A stretch of DNA of 64,000 nucleotides. Origin: Meandrina meandrites (lineage: Eukaryota; Cnidaria; Anthozoa; Scleractinia; Meandrinidae). The notes below the pieces were generated by a model. That model searched no databases. It saw nothing but the letters and a program-made list of their open reading frames with translations, and was not told the DNA's origin. Both the position numbers and the translations under genes were made by a program. This document shows positions 15,301-27,000 of the stretch, in pieces; positions within the stretch are counted from its first letter, which is position 1; each line of letters begins with the position of its first letter. The stretch covers positions 24,330,493-24,394,492 of the forward strand of contig OY855908.1 in NCBI GenBank assembly GCA_963693305.1. Direction: 5' to 3'.

Positions 15301-16435
15301 GATACCGCAGGCTCGGTCAGTTGTTGCTTGGCCGGGAGTTCGACAACTCTGGGTACTAGAGATTTATTCACACTCGCGTGTGGTATAAAATCACTCCCAC
15401 GCACGTGTGCGTAGGATCACTTGCGCGTGTGGTTTGGAGACTAACCGGGACTGGAAACCGCGCGAGAGAAGCCCCTAGTACTCAATTCCCTGGCCGTGAA
15501 AGCTCTTGACCAATAAAGGCAATAACAGTGGTTGTTATGTAAATTATTATCAGGACAGTTTAGTTTACGGACATGTTTTACTTCCTCAGACGGAGTGTGA
15601 TTTGTTTGGATACCACAGCCTCGAGCGTGACATAGTTGTGTTGGTGATGGCTGTCACACCAAAGCCGACAAAACTTCAGGTATGATTGATTGGCAGTATT
15701 CTTTATGCTTTAGTTTTATCCAATCAGCTTTGTCATTGGTATGATTGGCAGCTTTCGGTTCTCTGAACTGGGTCTGTACTTCTCTTCTTTCATTGTGAGC
15801 TGGTAGAAAGCGCTTTTGGTTTATTTGAACTAGAGGCAAATATTTATTTCTTCTTTGGCTTGATAAATAAAAGATGGATATATCTTTTGCTTTCGTTGAA
15901 TTGCAATTGAAAATAGGCTGACAATTTTAACTACTGTACCGTTAAAAGTAGCCTTATTTCACATTCAGGGCACTGTACAGCTATATGTTATGATCTATAG
16001 CAACTAATTCGCCATAAATGTTATTTGGACGATCAGTGTTTATCGTGCTAATTTGAAAATTGATCTCAGAAAAACTTTTAAGAAACAATTTAACTTTCGG
16101 CAAACTTTCTGTTGCCTTCGTCAGAGTTTGAAAAAGAAAAGGCTTTTTTTCAAGGTATCTAACCATTTTTCTCTGTGTCATAGGTGGAAGCTTGTAATCG
16201 TGAAGCTCAAAAGATTGAAGCCTTTATAAACACGGCCACTCCATCATTTACAACAGACATTGTGCTCTCAGCACTCAAAGGAGCACGCTCACGCGTGCCG
16301 TCGCTGTCAAGTAAACCTGAAAAACCGGTTTCCCCTCCTCGCAGAAGTGAAGGGAGTCGATTGAACAATGCGCTTGTCACAACATTACTTCCAATCATAA
16401 TGCTACCAGTTATGCTTCGTACCGGTAGAAGTTAA
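3179..16435 (+). CDS. RECK: RECK, cysteine-knot and Kazal GPI-anchored protein (3' 30 exons, 5' end missing)
   Basis: Membrane-anchored inhibitor/regulator of matrix metalloproteinases and Wnt7 co-receptor in vertebrates (family knowledge). Exons with GT-AG borders and matching phases: 3179-3318, 3561-3594, 4232-4296, 4875-4998, 5877-5903, 6405-6466, 6586-6672, 6818-6866, 7156-7197, 7429-7505, 7828-7902, 8007-8034, 8301-8361, 8628-8775, 8960-9024, 9549-9685, 9921-9953, 10217-10327, 10838-10893, 11176-11305, 11682-11795, 12498-12639, 13141-13230, 13479-13540, 13646-13773, 14307-14439, 14738-14833, 15040-15161, 15590-15679, 16184-16435. They give 925 codons plus stop with no frame break. Seen: repeated CC-x8-CRxxC knots (exons 1, 3, 6, 10), a frizzled-like segment (TELFRSCNS...IKMPNI), EGF-like Cys runs, Kazal motifs ([28 protein letters not shown]) and a hydrophobic C-terminus ([11 protein letters not shown]) fitting a GPI signal. 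Signal peptide and first knot were not found and probably lie upstream of the window. The tiny exons at 5877 and 8007 are least certain. Confidence 0.92.
3995..4183. mobile_element. Foldback MITE, copy 1
   Basis: Ends read GGTTCCAGAAAATATCC... and ...GGATATTTTCTGGAACC, and the inner CCCCCACGGAAGGGA pairs with TCCCTTCTGTGGGGG. It lies inside a RECK intron. A diverged relative sits at 44401-44551. Confidence 0.65.
5345..5560 (+). mobile_element. tRNA-derived SINE, degraded
   Basis: Contains an A-box-like segment (AGTGGCCTAATGGTTAGTGTG) followed by a B-box-like GAGTTGGATCCC and a tail resembling the better preserved copy at 35490-35830. Boundaries approximate. Confidence 0.45.
6081..6200 (-). 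mobile_element. tRNA-derived SINE (same family as 12123-12373)
   Basis: Reverse strand has a tRNA-like head with an A-box region (CAGCTGATAGAGC), a B-box-like segment, then GAAGCCCTGAATTTTTTTCAGGC, the same tail as in the palindromic pair at 12123-12373. Not a functional tRNA: no intact cloverleaf was seen. Confidence 0.55.
10540..10632. repeat. Small C-rich/G-rich inverted repeat
   Basis: GATTTGCCCCCC...ACCCTCCCCC pairs with GGGGGAAGGGGTGGAGGGCAAATC in a RECK intron. Includes a homopolymer C tract of about 13. Probably a short foldback element. Confidence 0.5.
12123..12373. repeat. Near-perfect 118-bp-arm palindrome made of two head-to-head SINE copies
   Basis: Arms 12123-12240 and 12256-12373 are reverse complements with about two mismatches, separated by a 15-bp spacer. 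Each arm reads tRNA-like head, B box (GGTTCGAATCC on the + strand), GAAGCCCTGA, T10, CAGGCTTCTTTATTCC and a short unique tail. Lies in the RECK intron before the first Kazal exon. Confidence 0.85.
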
Positions 16436-17788
16436 CAGTTAATATTCTACAGAGTATTATTTTTATGTCCGTGCAATGAAATTATGAATGTAAAGAGATA
16501 AATTATTGTATTTTTGGAGGAAGAATTTTGAAATACGCGAAGGGGTTGATGTGGTTGTTTTTGCGCTTTAGTTGCAGTGAGGTGTGCCGTACCGCTGTTA
16601 ATCGATACTTAGTAGACGGTTTGATTGATTTTGACGTCTTTTTGATGGTTTTCCCATGGATTGGCCAATCGGAAAAGCCAACAGAAAGTTGTTAAAAACT
16701 AGTCACGGCTCATTTCACTGCAGTATGAAAACCTGGTATGGACTCGTGTCTTTCGCAGCCGTTTTTGGAGGTTGTCATGCAACACTTGTCTCCACAGGTG
16801 CAGATGAGCGTAGCATGACTGTCACGTACTCTCCATAGAACGGCTGCGAAGTTAAACGTGCAGTAGAATTCGCAAGAAGGATAGTGAGAAGGGAAAATTC
16901 AAACTGCATTACTTGGGATTGTCAATTGACAGATTGTTGCCCGCGTAGCCCGGATTTCAGTCACCTCCTGTGGTCGATTAAAAACATTTTGTGGAGGTGG
17001 CTGAAATTCGTGTTACTACTCGCATCAGAAAGGAACCGAGTTTCATGAAAATATATTTTTTAATACAAGTAAAACACAGAGACCTACATTTGTATTAGTG
17101 CACTTTCCTAACGAAGAACTTTATTTACAGTCTTCAGGTTTCATTTTACAGACTAGCCCACATGACTGACGATTTTGGGGCAGAGTGCGAAAAGTTAACC
17201 TTGAAGCCGTCAGTTATCTGGGCGAAGAAAGAAGAATCTTGACAATTGAAAATGAGACATTAAAATTTTTCTTATAAAAACTGAAAGGAAACGCTACAAT
17301 TTGCAGGCTAGCTGACCGAAAAAAAAAAATGAAGTTTCACCTCCCAAAAAATAAGCTTAATTTGGAAGTCTCCTGTTTCGGACCAGTTGTGATTAATTTT
17401 GTTTTTATAAAGAAATAAGACAGATTACTACCAAAGGTAATATATAAAATTCTCGTTTAGGTTTGCAGGAATTCTTAATGAAAAAAGAAATGTTCAAAGA
17501 TTTGACAGTGATAGTTTCTATCGAGTTATGCATCATGAAATGAATTGTATTAACTCAGTTATAACTTTGTTGTGTTTTTTTTTTAAAGAGATAAATCTCT
17601 TTAATGTATGTCGAATTGTATATTGCATATTCAGACTCGACCAATGATTTGATTCTCGGCTCCGTCACGCAAGCAACAACTGCGTGACGTTTGCGTGACA
17701 GGTTAGAGAACAAAAACGTTATGTTACTGTTCCAGTTTATCTCAAGCACGTTCACTCCAAATACTCGATTAATATAAAATACGTAATA
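16436..17788. other. RECK 3' region and intergenic spacer
   Basis: Follows the RECK stop codon. I see no canonical AATAAA close to it and no convincing coding sequence. A short inverted repeat (GGATTTCAGTCACCTCC / GGAGGTGGCTGAAATTC) lies near 16950-17010. Confidence 0.4.
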
Positions 17789-17794
17789 TTTATT
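17789..17794 (-). terminator. Candidate poly(A) signal of the coiled-coil gene
   Basis: AATAAA on the minus strand, about 250 bp after the stop codon at 18043. Surrounding DNA is AT-rich, so a chance match is possible. Confidence 0.35.
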
Positions 17795-18042
17795 TTATAC
17801 GTAAGAAAAATACAGTTAAAATTACAAGTACCTCTGTTTACACAAAAACATCTTGTATATAATATTGCCATTCAAGATATATATGGCAAAGTTTGTAAAT
17901 ATATAAATTAGGTTTCTAAAACATAGGTACAAGTATTAAAAACACGTTTTGTACAGTTTGTGGTTTATGTTTTAAAGTTAAACGTTAAAAAAAGATTTGC
18001 GTGGTTTAAATGTCAACCCGTGGCCTCTGATGGCTTTTCCAT

Positions 18043-21000
18043 TTAAAAGAGATGTACATTTTTTGAGATTATCTTTTCACTGGGTGCTAAAAAGCTCTTG
18101 AAGATCCTTAATCCACGTTGTAAGGCTTCTACCAGTTCCGGTGTGCTGAAAATACAAAATTATATCTCATTAGACATTTTAGTATGTAATATCGGTGTAG
18201 GTTTTTTTTAATGACATTTGCATTATTTTGACGAGCCCGAGTACAAATGACGAGTAAGAATGTATAGCGATACTAATGTCCACCCTAGTAAGAGATTTAT
18301 TATCCAACGTTTTCTTTTCCCAAAATGCTGCCTTTCCACCGTTTTTGAATCTTTCGCACTACACGGAACTTGTTAAACCGGTCTTATCGCGCGTTATTTG
18401 TACTTCACGAACTGGAGTTGGATAATAAACGTAATACGAAGGGTAATTGATATGGAGGCTCACCATTGCTTACTGAGCTGAGGCGGCTTTTTCGGTGGTT
18501 TGAAATGCCTCGCGAGTGTATTAAAAAAGCGCTCTCTTGTATCAAGGAGACCATCATGTGTGACAGACTTTCCCTATGGGTACATGTACCTGCAAATGTT
18601 GTATTCCCGTTTTGTCAGAGCATCCCTCTACGCCGAGAAGCTGGACGCTTCCCCGTCCAATGGAGTACATGGGGTCCACTTTCAAAGTACAGACGATTTT
18701 GCCACTCTTCCCCAGCATCACTCGGATGCGGCCGTGACTTGGTTCCCAGTCCATCGCGTAACTGAACAAAATAAGAGGAAATGTCACTCATCCATGGGTT
18801 TGTTTTCATGCTTTGGCAAGGGAGGTGTCGGAGATTCGAGCCGAGAATTGTACATGTTGTACAGCGCTTCGTAACACGTGTAGTGTAGTTGTTTAATGCT
18901 TTGCTTTGCTTATCAAAGACAGACACTACGCGCATTCTGTGTGGTGCTCGATCGCACCTCTTTAATGTGAAGGAGATTGAATGAACGAGATACTTTTGGG
19001 CGATGTGGTGTCGAAGACAAGTTATAGAATAAAAGCATGTGTTATCAACCTCTTTTCCAGGACACCAGGACCATAGAACTTGGGAACGGGGCTAGAAAGG
19101 CAGCTTTTTAATTTGGAACATAAAAGTATGATAGCGCAATTCGTGTTCCCGCCCTTTTTAATACAAAAATGAATTAAGTGGACACCTTGACGTTGTTTAA
19201 ATTCAATTTGAGGCGTCAGTGATAAAAAACAAAGGAGGTCTGTTCTCAGATCCTGAGCACACTTAACAGGGCTAGGCTCACTGAGCTGAGAAAAGACCGA
19301 CCAAAAACAGGAAATAAGACTGACCACCATGTGTAAATTGCAACGAACATGGCGAGATCATCATAGTATTGGTGGAGTGATTCCTCTAATGTTGCGTCTC
19401 TACTGCCATTGCTGTGACCATATAAAACGAGGCCAATGCAAGTAAGAACGCGTTCTCCCAACCACAAAATAAACGTTTATTTTTTAACTATAAATTATAG
19501 ACTGTCCGCAGCCTCTCGATTTTTCAACGCAAAAAAGTAAACGAAGCGAGCGCGAAGCCCGAGCGCTCGGAGGGAGGCGGCGGGAAGCGAGCGAAAGAAA
19601 ATTTTTTTTTCTGGCGTCCAGTTTTCTCGTCGTTCTCACCGCGCGCTCATTGATCGAAAAAACACGAAAACATAGAGGGCTGTGAACAGTCTATATAAAT
19701 TATGACCTCATTAATTTAATTTCATTTGTTTAAATGTATTTATTTCCAATTAATTATTTTTGTTACCTTTGGCATTACCCTGCTGCGGCGTTAATGCTTT
19801 TCTGTTGCGCGGCCTACCTTATTGTTACTCATTTCGTGAGGCTTAATTCTCGGGAATTTCAAAAAACCGCGAAATCAAAGACCTGCGAAAACGTATTTAA
19901 ACGTTTTTCCACGCAATTTACCGTTTTAACGTATTTTTTTGGCCAAATCGCGAAAATTAAATCCTGCGAAATATTTTCGTTCCATTCTCGCGAAATGAAA
20001 TTCCAGAGAAAATAAGAAACAATAAAGTAGCCACAGCGAGCAGAGAAAAATGTACAAATAGAAATGATCCAAGCAAATATTCGGGGAAAGATAAATTGTA
20101 TTATACAGAGGAAAAGGATAAGAGTAATACGTTGCGTTACATTTTAATACCAGCGACAAGTCAATCAGTTCCTTCTATTGCTACTTTCGGAGATTTGGAG
20201 AGGGTGGGGGTGGGGAGTCGTTACTTTTTTAAATTTACAGTAGCTTAGGCAAACTTTCTTTTGGGTTACGCAAACTTCTCTCTCGTTGGGCAGAAGAGAT
20301 TGCGTGACGAGCCAAAGGAGTGTCGTAAATGGTCGATGCCATCATTGGCAACCAAGCTTTCCAAACGGACGACGCCACATCTTTTCGTTTTGGTCGGGAC
20401 AAGGTGGAGACTGGGCTCTGATTATCCGATGAAGATTATGATGATTATTCGATTTTCGGGGGTTTTTTAATAGCGAAGTGGTGGTGTGGTGGAGAGTGAC
20501 GCTAGCAGGCCACAGGTTCTGGGTTCGATCCTGGGAGTTGACATTCAATTTTTTTTAGTAGAAAAATAATTCGATAATATGGCGTCGAGCGTTTACGAAA
20601 ATGGGAAACGTGCCAAAATTCAATTGCGACTAAGCTAGACCTTTCAGGTGACACTGATTTCGTCCCTAAAGACCAAGAAGACCAACATATTTAGAAATAA
20701 CTTTTTCCTCTAGTAGCAAAAGAAAAAAATTCTTGACGAAATCGTTGTCCCCAATGTGCCCACTCACTTTGTCTGAAGTTCTTCTACTTCTGTGATCAAA
20801 CTTCGCTGATTTCTGAAGCGTCTTTTTACTTGAAGAACAAATCCCACCACATCCTCATTAGAAACAGCTTCACTCACAAGATCTTCGATATTCAGCGAGT
20901 CCAAGCTGACCTGTGTACCAGAAGAAAACGAACCGTCAATAGTGATGCAGGTTATTCTAAATTTCCAGTCATGAAGCAGAGAGCAGTCTTCAGTTTTAAC

Positions 21001-24000
21001 GCAGGGACGAAACGCCCTTACCTTTGCACCTGCAAACACAGGACGCGTCCCTCCGTCCAGTCGAAACTTTATGGTCAGAATCAGGGGGGTGTCAGCTTGA
21101 CCAGTAGTCCCACTCTCCTGATTCCCGGGTTGTACGTCACTCGGTATCTCTAAGACGACAGAGTCGCCTTCAACACTTTGTACATTCACGCCTCCGAGAT
21201 AACTGTACAGTTTTACAGCGCCGGCCAGCCTTGAAACGAAAGAAAGGGAGAAACGTTTATTGTGTTCTTAAGCAAGACACTTTACTCTCACAGTGCCTCT
21301 CTCCACCTAGAGCCTTGTTGTTCATAGCAGATTAAGTTAATCCAGGATAAGCGTGAATTTGATTTTAGCTTAACAATTTTTCTGTTAGGTTTTTGCCTTG
21401 CCCATTTTCTGTCCTCAAGTTTGAGGTTAGACGACAAAACAGTGTTTTTTTTCTCCAAAATCGTTAAATCCATTATCTGAAGGCGCAAAGTCGTCGCGCG
21501 AGCCTCGCACGGCCACGGCTATCCCCAGCCTCACTTTTGTCTGACATAAGCTCCAAACCTCTCGTTTAAAGATCACGCGCGTTCGCCGCAAAAAAATACG
21601 ACTGTTTGCAGCCTAGTTTGACGAAAATGCTCAAATAAATTTAAGACACTTTTTTTTAATTATACTTTTTCAGGATTTGTTTATCGATAGTTCGGAAATT
21701 AAACGGACCGCTCCCCCCTCCAAAAAAAGGTAAGCCCCCCCTCCCCCCCCCAAAAAAAATTCTCAGTCGCAAAAATCCAGTAAGACACTACCTCTTTGGA
21801 ACCTCTAGTTTCATTCGCCCGCTGAAAACACTACCTCTGTTGTTATTCAGGGATAGGGGCATTGTTATGGCCTGTTATCTATTGTTTTAAGAACCAATGA
21901 AGTAAATCGTTCCGAGAGGTAATGGGCGACCCCAAAAATCCTCGTCCAAACAGAACCCAAGAGAGTTTTGAAACGCAAATTTCCATCCCAAAATAATCCC
22001 CCCCTGCCCCTTGAATGAACGCTACAACCTTGGACAATTGGACAATCCTGTAGAGCCTGAAGCAGCGATGTAGAAAGCAGGAAGATCACATGAAACGAAA
22101 GATGGCGAGCTGGTGGCGGAATAAATGTTCCCGTGAAAATCGAGACAGTTTTGGTGAAGCGACAAGCCAAGGAAATACGACGTGCTCTAGAATTAGAAGG
22201 AATACATGCTGGAAATGGCACCGTTGGAAATGGCAAAATTCGGAAATTTGTAAATTTACAAAACTCATGAAACTCATTCCCGTGGTAAAATCCCGGGTAA
22301 CAAATGCCCGGAAAATGTTGACATACTCTGTGAATGTCGGGTCTAAAGGAAAAATAAGTATGGAAATAAAGGAAACATAACTTTAGATGGCTGGATCAAT
22401 TGACGCATTCAAGTTTACCCGGGCATCCCGTGATAATCAAATGATGGAAAACCGAACATTCGTTCGATTCCGCAGATCATATTATCGTGAGATGACGTAA
22501 GCCGCTCGCTTAGGGGTCGTTCGGCGACCGAACTAAATCGAACGTCATCGGACTTTATCGAATGTTCGATTTGCATTTATTTTTGTGAGTTCGATTTCGT
22601 TCGATAACTGAACAAAATCGAATTTAATCGTTCGATTAACGTTCGATTGCGTTTGAAAACTGAACGTTCGATGTTGTACCCCGGGAATTATTGATTACAG
22701 ACAAGAGAAAATGAGGGGATTTCTCTTCGTTACAGACTAGCTTTATTTCTTCAGTGCTCTCTCACGTTACTGTGCTTCTTGGCTTCATCGATCGAATCTT
22801 TGTTCGCTTTCTTAGGCCCGGGCTTTTTCATACCTTTAACCCAGGGTGATCTCTCACGTTTCCGCTTTCCTGATCGTTTCATGGTCGTTTCTCAACAAAT
22901 TCACCTCATTTTTCTCCTCACATGGACCACAAATAAAACACAAACTCTTCGTGAACACATTATGTAATTTGAGCATCCCCGTATGTATTCCCTCGTGAAA
23001 CTCACGGGAGGTCCGAAGTGTTAACATCTCATAACACCTTTGGGATAACTCCGCTAGAAAAATTCGTACCAAAAATATTTTTTTCAAAAAAAGAAAACCA
23101 GAAGAGTGGGCTATCTAATGGTAGGTTTTTGCAATTTTGCAAAATTCCAACCCGAAAAGGTTATCAATAACATCTTTTGCAAATGTCTTGACTTGCACCC
23201 ACTACTCAGTGATGTTTCATGGGGTTTGCGGTTCACCAGACCTTGTTTTCAAAACCCGTCTGCATTGACACATTGAAATGGGGGAGGATCATGGCTGAAA
23301 TACTGAACTATGGTCCCGAAATTAGTGGAAATTTGGCCAAGTATTTCAACAATTTTGTCCAAGATTGTAGCCATCCTTCAAAACAGACCCACCAGCTGAA
23401 AGGGACGATGAGCAACTACTAGCCCAGCGTTTACATTTTCGGAATTCACGTCGATTTTTCGCCTGCATTTCATAAGAAAGCTGTTATATGGAACATTAAT
23501 ATTGGGTAACGATAAAAAACTTGGTACCACATTCCATGCACAACTGAACCAAAAGACTTAAAAGTCACGTCAAATTATTTACCATTGTCGTTCCTTCTGT
23601 TCCTGTTCGTCACAATCTTTATTCAATTCTGTTTGCAACTCGAGCTCCGCTTGTAGTTCCCTGACACTTTCCTCCAGACGACTCACTTCAACTTGTAGTA
23701 ATCCTTTGCAGTGTTCAAGACTAGAAATGGCCGCTTTACATTGCTGTATGGCAGTGTCTGCTTCTACCTGAAAACCAAGCACGTGGAATAAAGGCTTGTC
23801 CTCAAAGTATACACCTGGGAGGAGAAAAGCATTATGAGAGTCAAGTGTCTTGCCTAAGAACACAAAGCAGTGCCCTGGCCAGGGCTCGAACCCGTACCGC
23901 TCGATCTCGAGTCCAGCGCACTAATTATTGGGCCAACGCGCCCCTTTTTCACTGGCAGCTCCACAGAGCGGCTGTTCTTATCGACTGCTTCTAGACCAAA

Positions 24001-27000
24001 TCGGAATTCCTTAATGTTGGTTTTTCCACTTATGTCTAGGATTGAACGCAAGTATTGTTTAATACGTACTTCATGTTTGACTGTATAATTTGACATTTCC
24101 ATATTACTTCATATTTGAGAGAATTAGGTGTGTTTTGGTGAACTTTTATTAATGAGGACACTTCGTGATGCCTGTCATAAGGAACGTGCATCTCATTAGC
24201 GTTCAATCCTGGACATATCTGGGTTTTTCTGGTTTTTCCGGAGAACCCGGAGAAAAATTCTAGGAGCAAGGACCAACAGCAAACTAAACCCACATATGAC
24301 GCCTTGTCCATTGGTGGCAGGCGAACGCTCTCACCAATGAGCCTGCCTGGCTGCCAGCTGCTTGGCAAGATTGGATTTACTCTCTGGAAATTCGTAATTT
24401 GTGCATTACAGAAAATGTGGCGGATGAAGTGCCCGCCGGCAATGGCTCGTGTTTGAGCGTAAATTCTGGTCGCGGGGGTTAATAATGTGATCTGATTTTT
24501 GTTTTGGGGGTAAGGGTAGTTTACGGTTATTAGTACCTGTTTCGCTTTCACCTCTTCAAACGATTCTTTGCTATTTTCCTGAAAAGAGAAAAAAAAGAGG
24601 GAGAAGGGAAGAAATAAATATCGTATCGCATTAGACTGCGTCGAGAAACGCGAGTTGTAACAACTTCATTTGAAAAGAGTATTGTAATTTGTTAACGACA
24701 TGCAGGAAACAAATAAAGATATTATGGTTGAAAAAAAAAAAACAAGTTTATTGAAAACGGACGAAAAGTTCAAAGACAATAATCTGCAAGGCTGACACTA
24801 CGTAGAAATGAAAAGCCTTAACGGGACAACGACATGATAGAGTCCAAACTGAAAGTCAAAAATGCAAACTCTGGACAGCTGTTTCGACCTGATTGGGTCT
24901 CGTCGGCAGAGTGTATGCCGCACAGAATAGAACAACTAGCGTGAAGACAGTTGTCTATTCAGTGCTCGCTGGTAATGACGATTCGAGTGGGCTCAAATTC
25001 GAAAGCCCGCCCATTGACAACAGCCGCGTGACTATTACTCAATATGTCAAGAATTCGAAATATCATGTCGTTGTCTCGATAAGAAAAGTGAGGATAGCCA
25101 GAATATCCGTACACTGAAAACATGGACAAAACCATGTGAAAACAACACTGCAAACATGGACAAAACCATGTGAAAACAGTGAAAATGTACAGCATATCGG
25201 ATCTGAAAAGATCTACGGTCCAAATAAAACTGAAAATGACAACTGAAAGCAAGGGACCGCGGACGAAAACTGCTGCTGGTGTACGTAGGAGGTACTGACA
25301 GCTCTGATCAGCCAAAAATAAAATACAAAGACAATAAACTGCAAGACTGACACTACGTAGAAATGAAAAGTTCAAGCCCCCCTCCGGCATCCCACGGCTG
25401 ACAAGTCCAGGCTTCCATTTGCCGTTTGAACGATCTGCTGTGGAAAACCTGTGACATTGCGTGACATTTTAGAGACTTACACGCTCGCTCTAGCGTTATG
25501 AGCTTGCGAGTTTATTCGTTTTCTTTTATTTTGATGAAACACTGTTGATTCGAAGAGTTATTGATCCTTATGTGATTTATTAGGACATGTTTTGTTGTGA
25601 TTGAGGACAACGAGTGTTACATCTCACTTAGGATATCAGATGTTTATTGAATAGAGCAGGCGTAAAATAACTTTAGGTCGGATTTCAAGTCATATGACCA
25701 TCGCTTTCTGACGTGTGATTCAATTGAAAATCGAGCATGTAATCAGCTACAATCGCAGCGAGAACATATTTGGTTAAAAGATGAAATTGTGAGTTCTTCA
25801 GTGTCTCAGGGAATTCGTGATAGGACAGTTGGCAGGGCAACTTAGAAATTTCCCACACTGCTGACTAATTCATATTTTTGAAAGACGATAAGTTTAGTTT
25901 GGGCAGTATAAAAGAAATGTTTCAACCTTCAGTTCTTTCAATCACTTAAGGTGGGCGGCGGCTATTTTTGAGAACGAACAAACGATCACGAGATATAAGC
26001 GCTTTTGAAAAAATCTGTTTATAAAAAAACGCGAGTATTTTCCAAACGCGAAGATAATTTAACAAGTTCAAATTATCCAAGGTTTAATATGAGCAAGTTT
26101 CAACGAAATTGGCTGGGTAAACTGGACCATTACTTCTAGGTTTCTGTTAGCTTCTGTTAACACAGAAAAGTTTCTTAAACCGTTTTCAAATGACAAATTC
26201 ACGATACTTATTTCGGTGCTCACAACCGGAAGTTTGCGGTATGATTTTCCCGGGAAAAAGTTATTTCACTTCTTTCGTTTTGTCAGTGGTCAGTTTGTCG
26301 CACCAGAAAAAACTGAATTATGCAATAATATTCTGGCTACGCAAGCTCTAAAACCCTGATTCACCTTAAAATACAAAGGATGGCGGCAATCAAATGAACA
26401 CAGCGTGAGAGCTTTGACTGGGAGTAGAATCACGAAAAAAATTTCATGCTTAGGAAATGCTTACTTCGCTGTAGCCTGCGTTTTTAGGGTCGAGTTTCAC
26501 CCTCGGGTGAAACTCGTGCCGAAAAACCGTCTGCTCTTGCAGGCTAAATTCGTTGTGTCAATGCAACAAACCAATGGAATTGAAGCACAAACAAAAAGAA
26601 ATCCAGAAGGTCATCCGATACTTTGATCCTGAACGAAAATCTAAAATAACAGTCTTGATTGGAAGCTGCTGACATAACCTTATCAGTCTAGCGTTGCTAA
26701 GCACAGTCACATTATCCTTTGGTGATGCAATGTCTCGCGTTCAAAATCGAAAATTTAAGACAGGCATTGACGGATAATATCCGTTTTACAGTGGTGCCGT
26801 GGTTTCAAATTTGAGCTCATGTTTGGGCATTTTTCAAAGCGTGGATCATTTGTTTTGTTCTTGAGCTGTGCCCGGGTGCAGGAACGCAGCGTAATTTTTC
26901 GAATTTCGGAGAAGGCTTTCACGGATACTGAACGTGAAGAGAAACTGGATAGGAAATTTAATACGACTGTTATTTGTAGTTCTCGATCGCAGAAAGCATC

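Noticed and set aside
18500..18874. 124-codon plus-strand ORF in the last long intron of the coiled-coil gene
   Set aside because: No recognisable domain, overlapping ORFs in other frames, no splice partner or promoter; likely chance.
24036..24551. 171-codon minus-strand ORF
   Set aside because: It only shares the end of a real 14-codon exon (24578-24537, in frame); the rest is intron and SINE-adjacent DNA.
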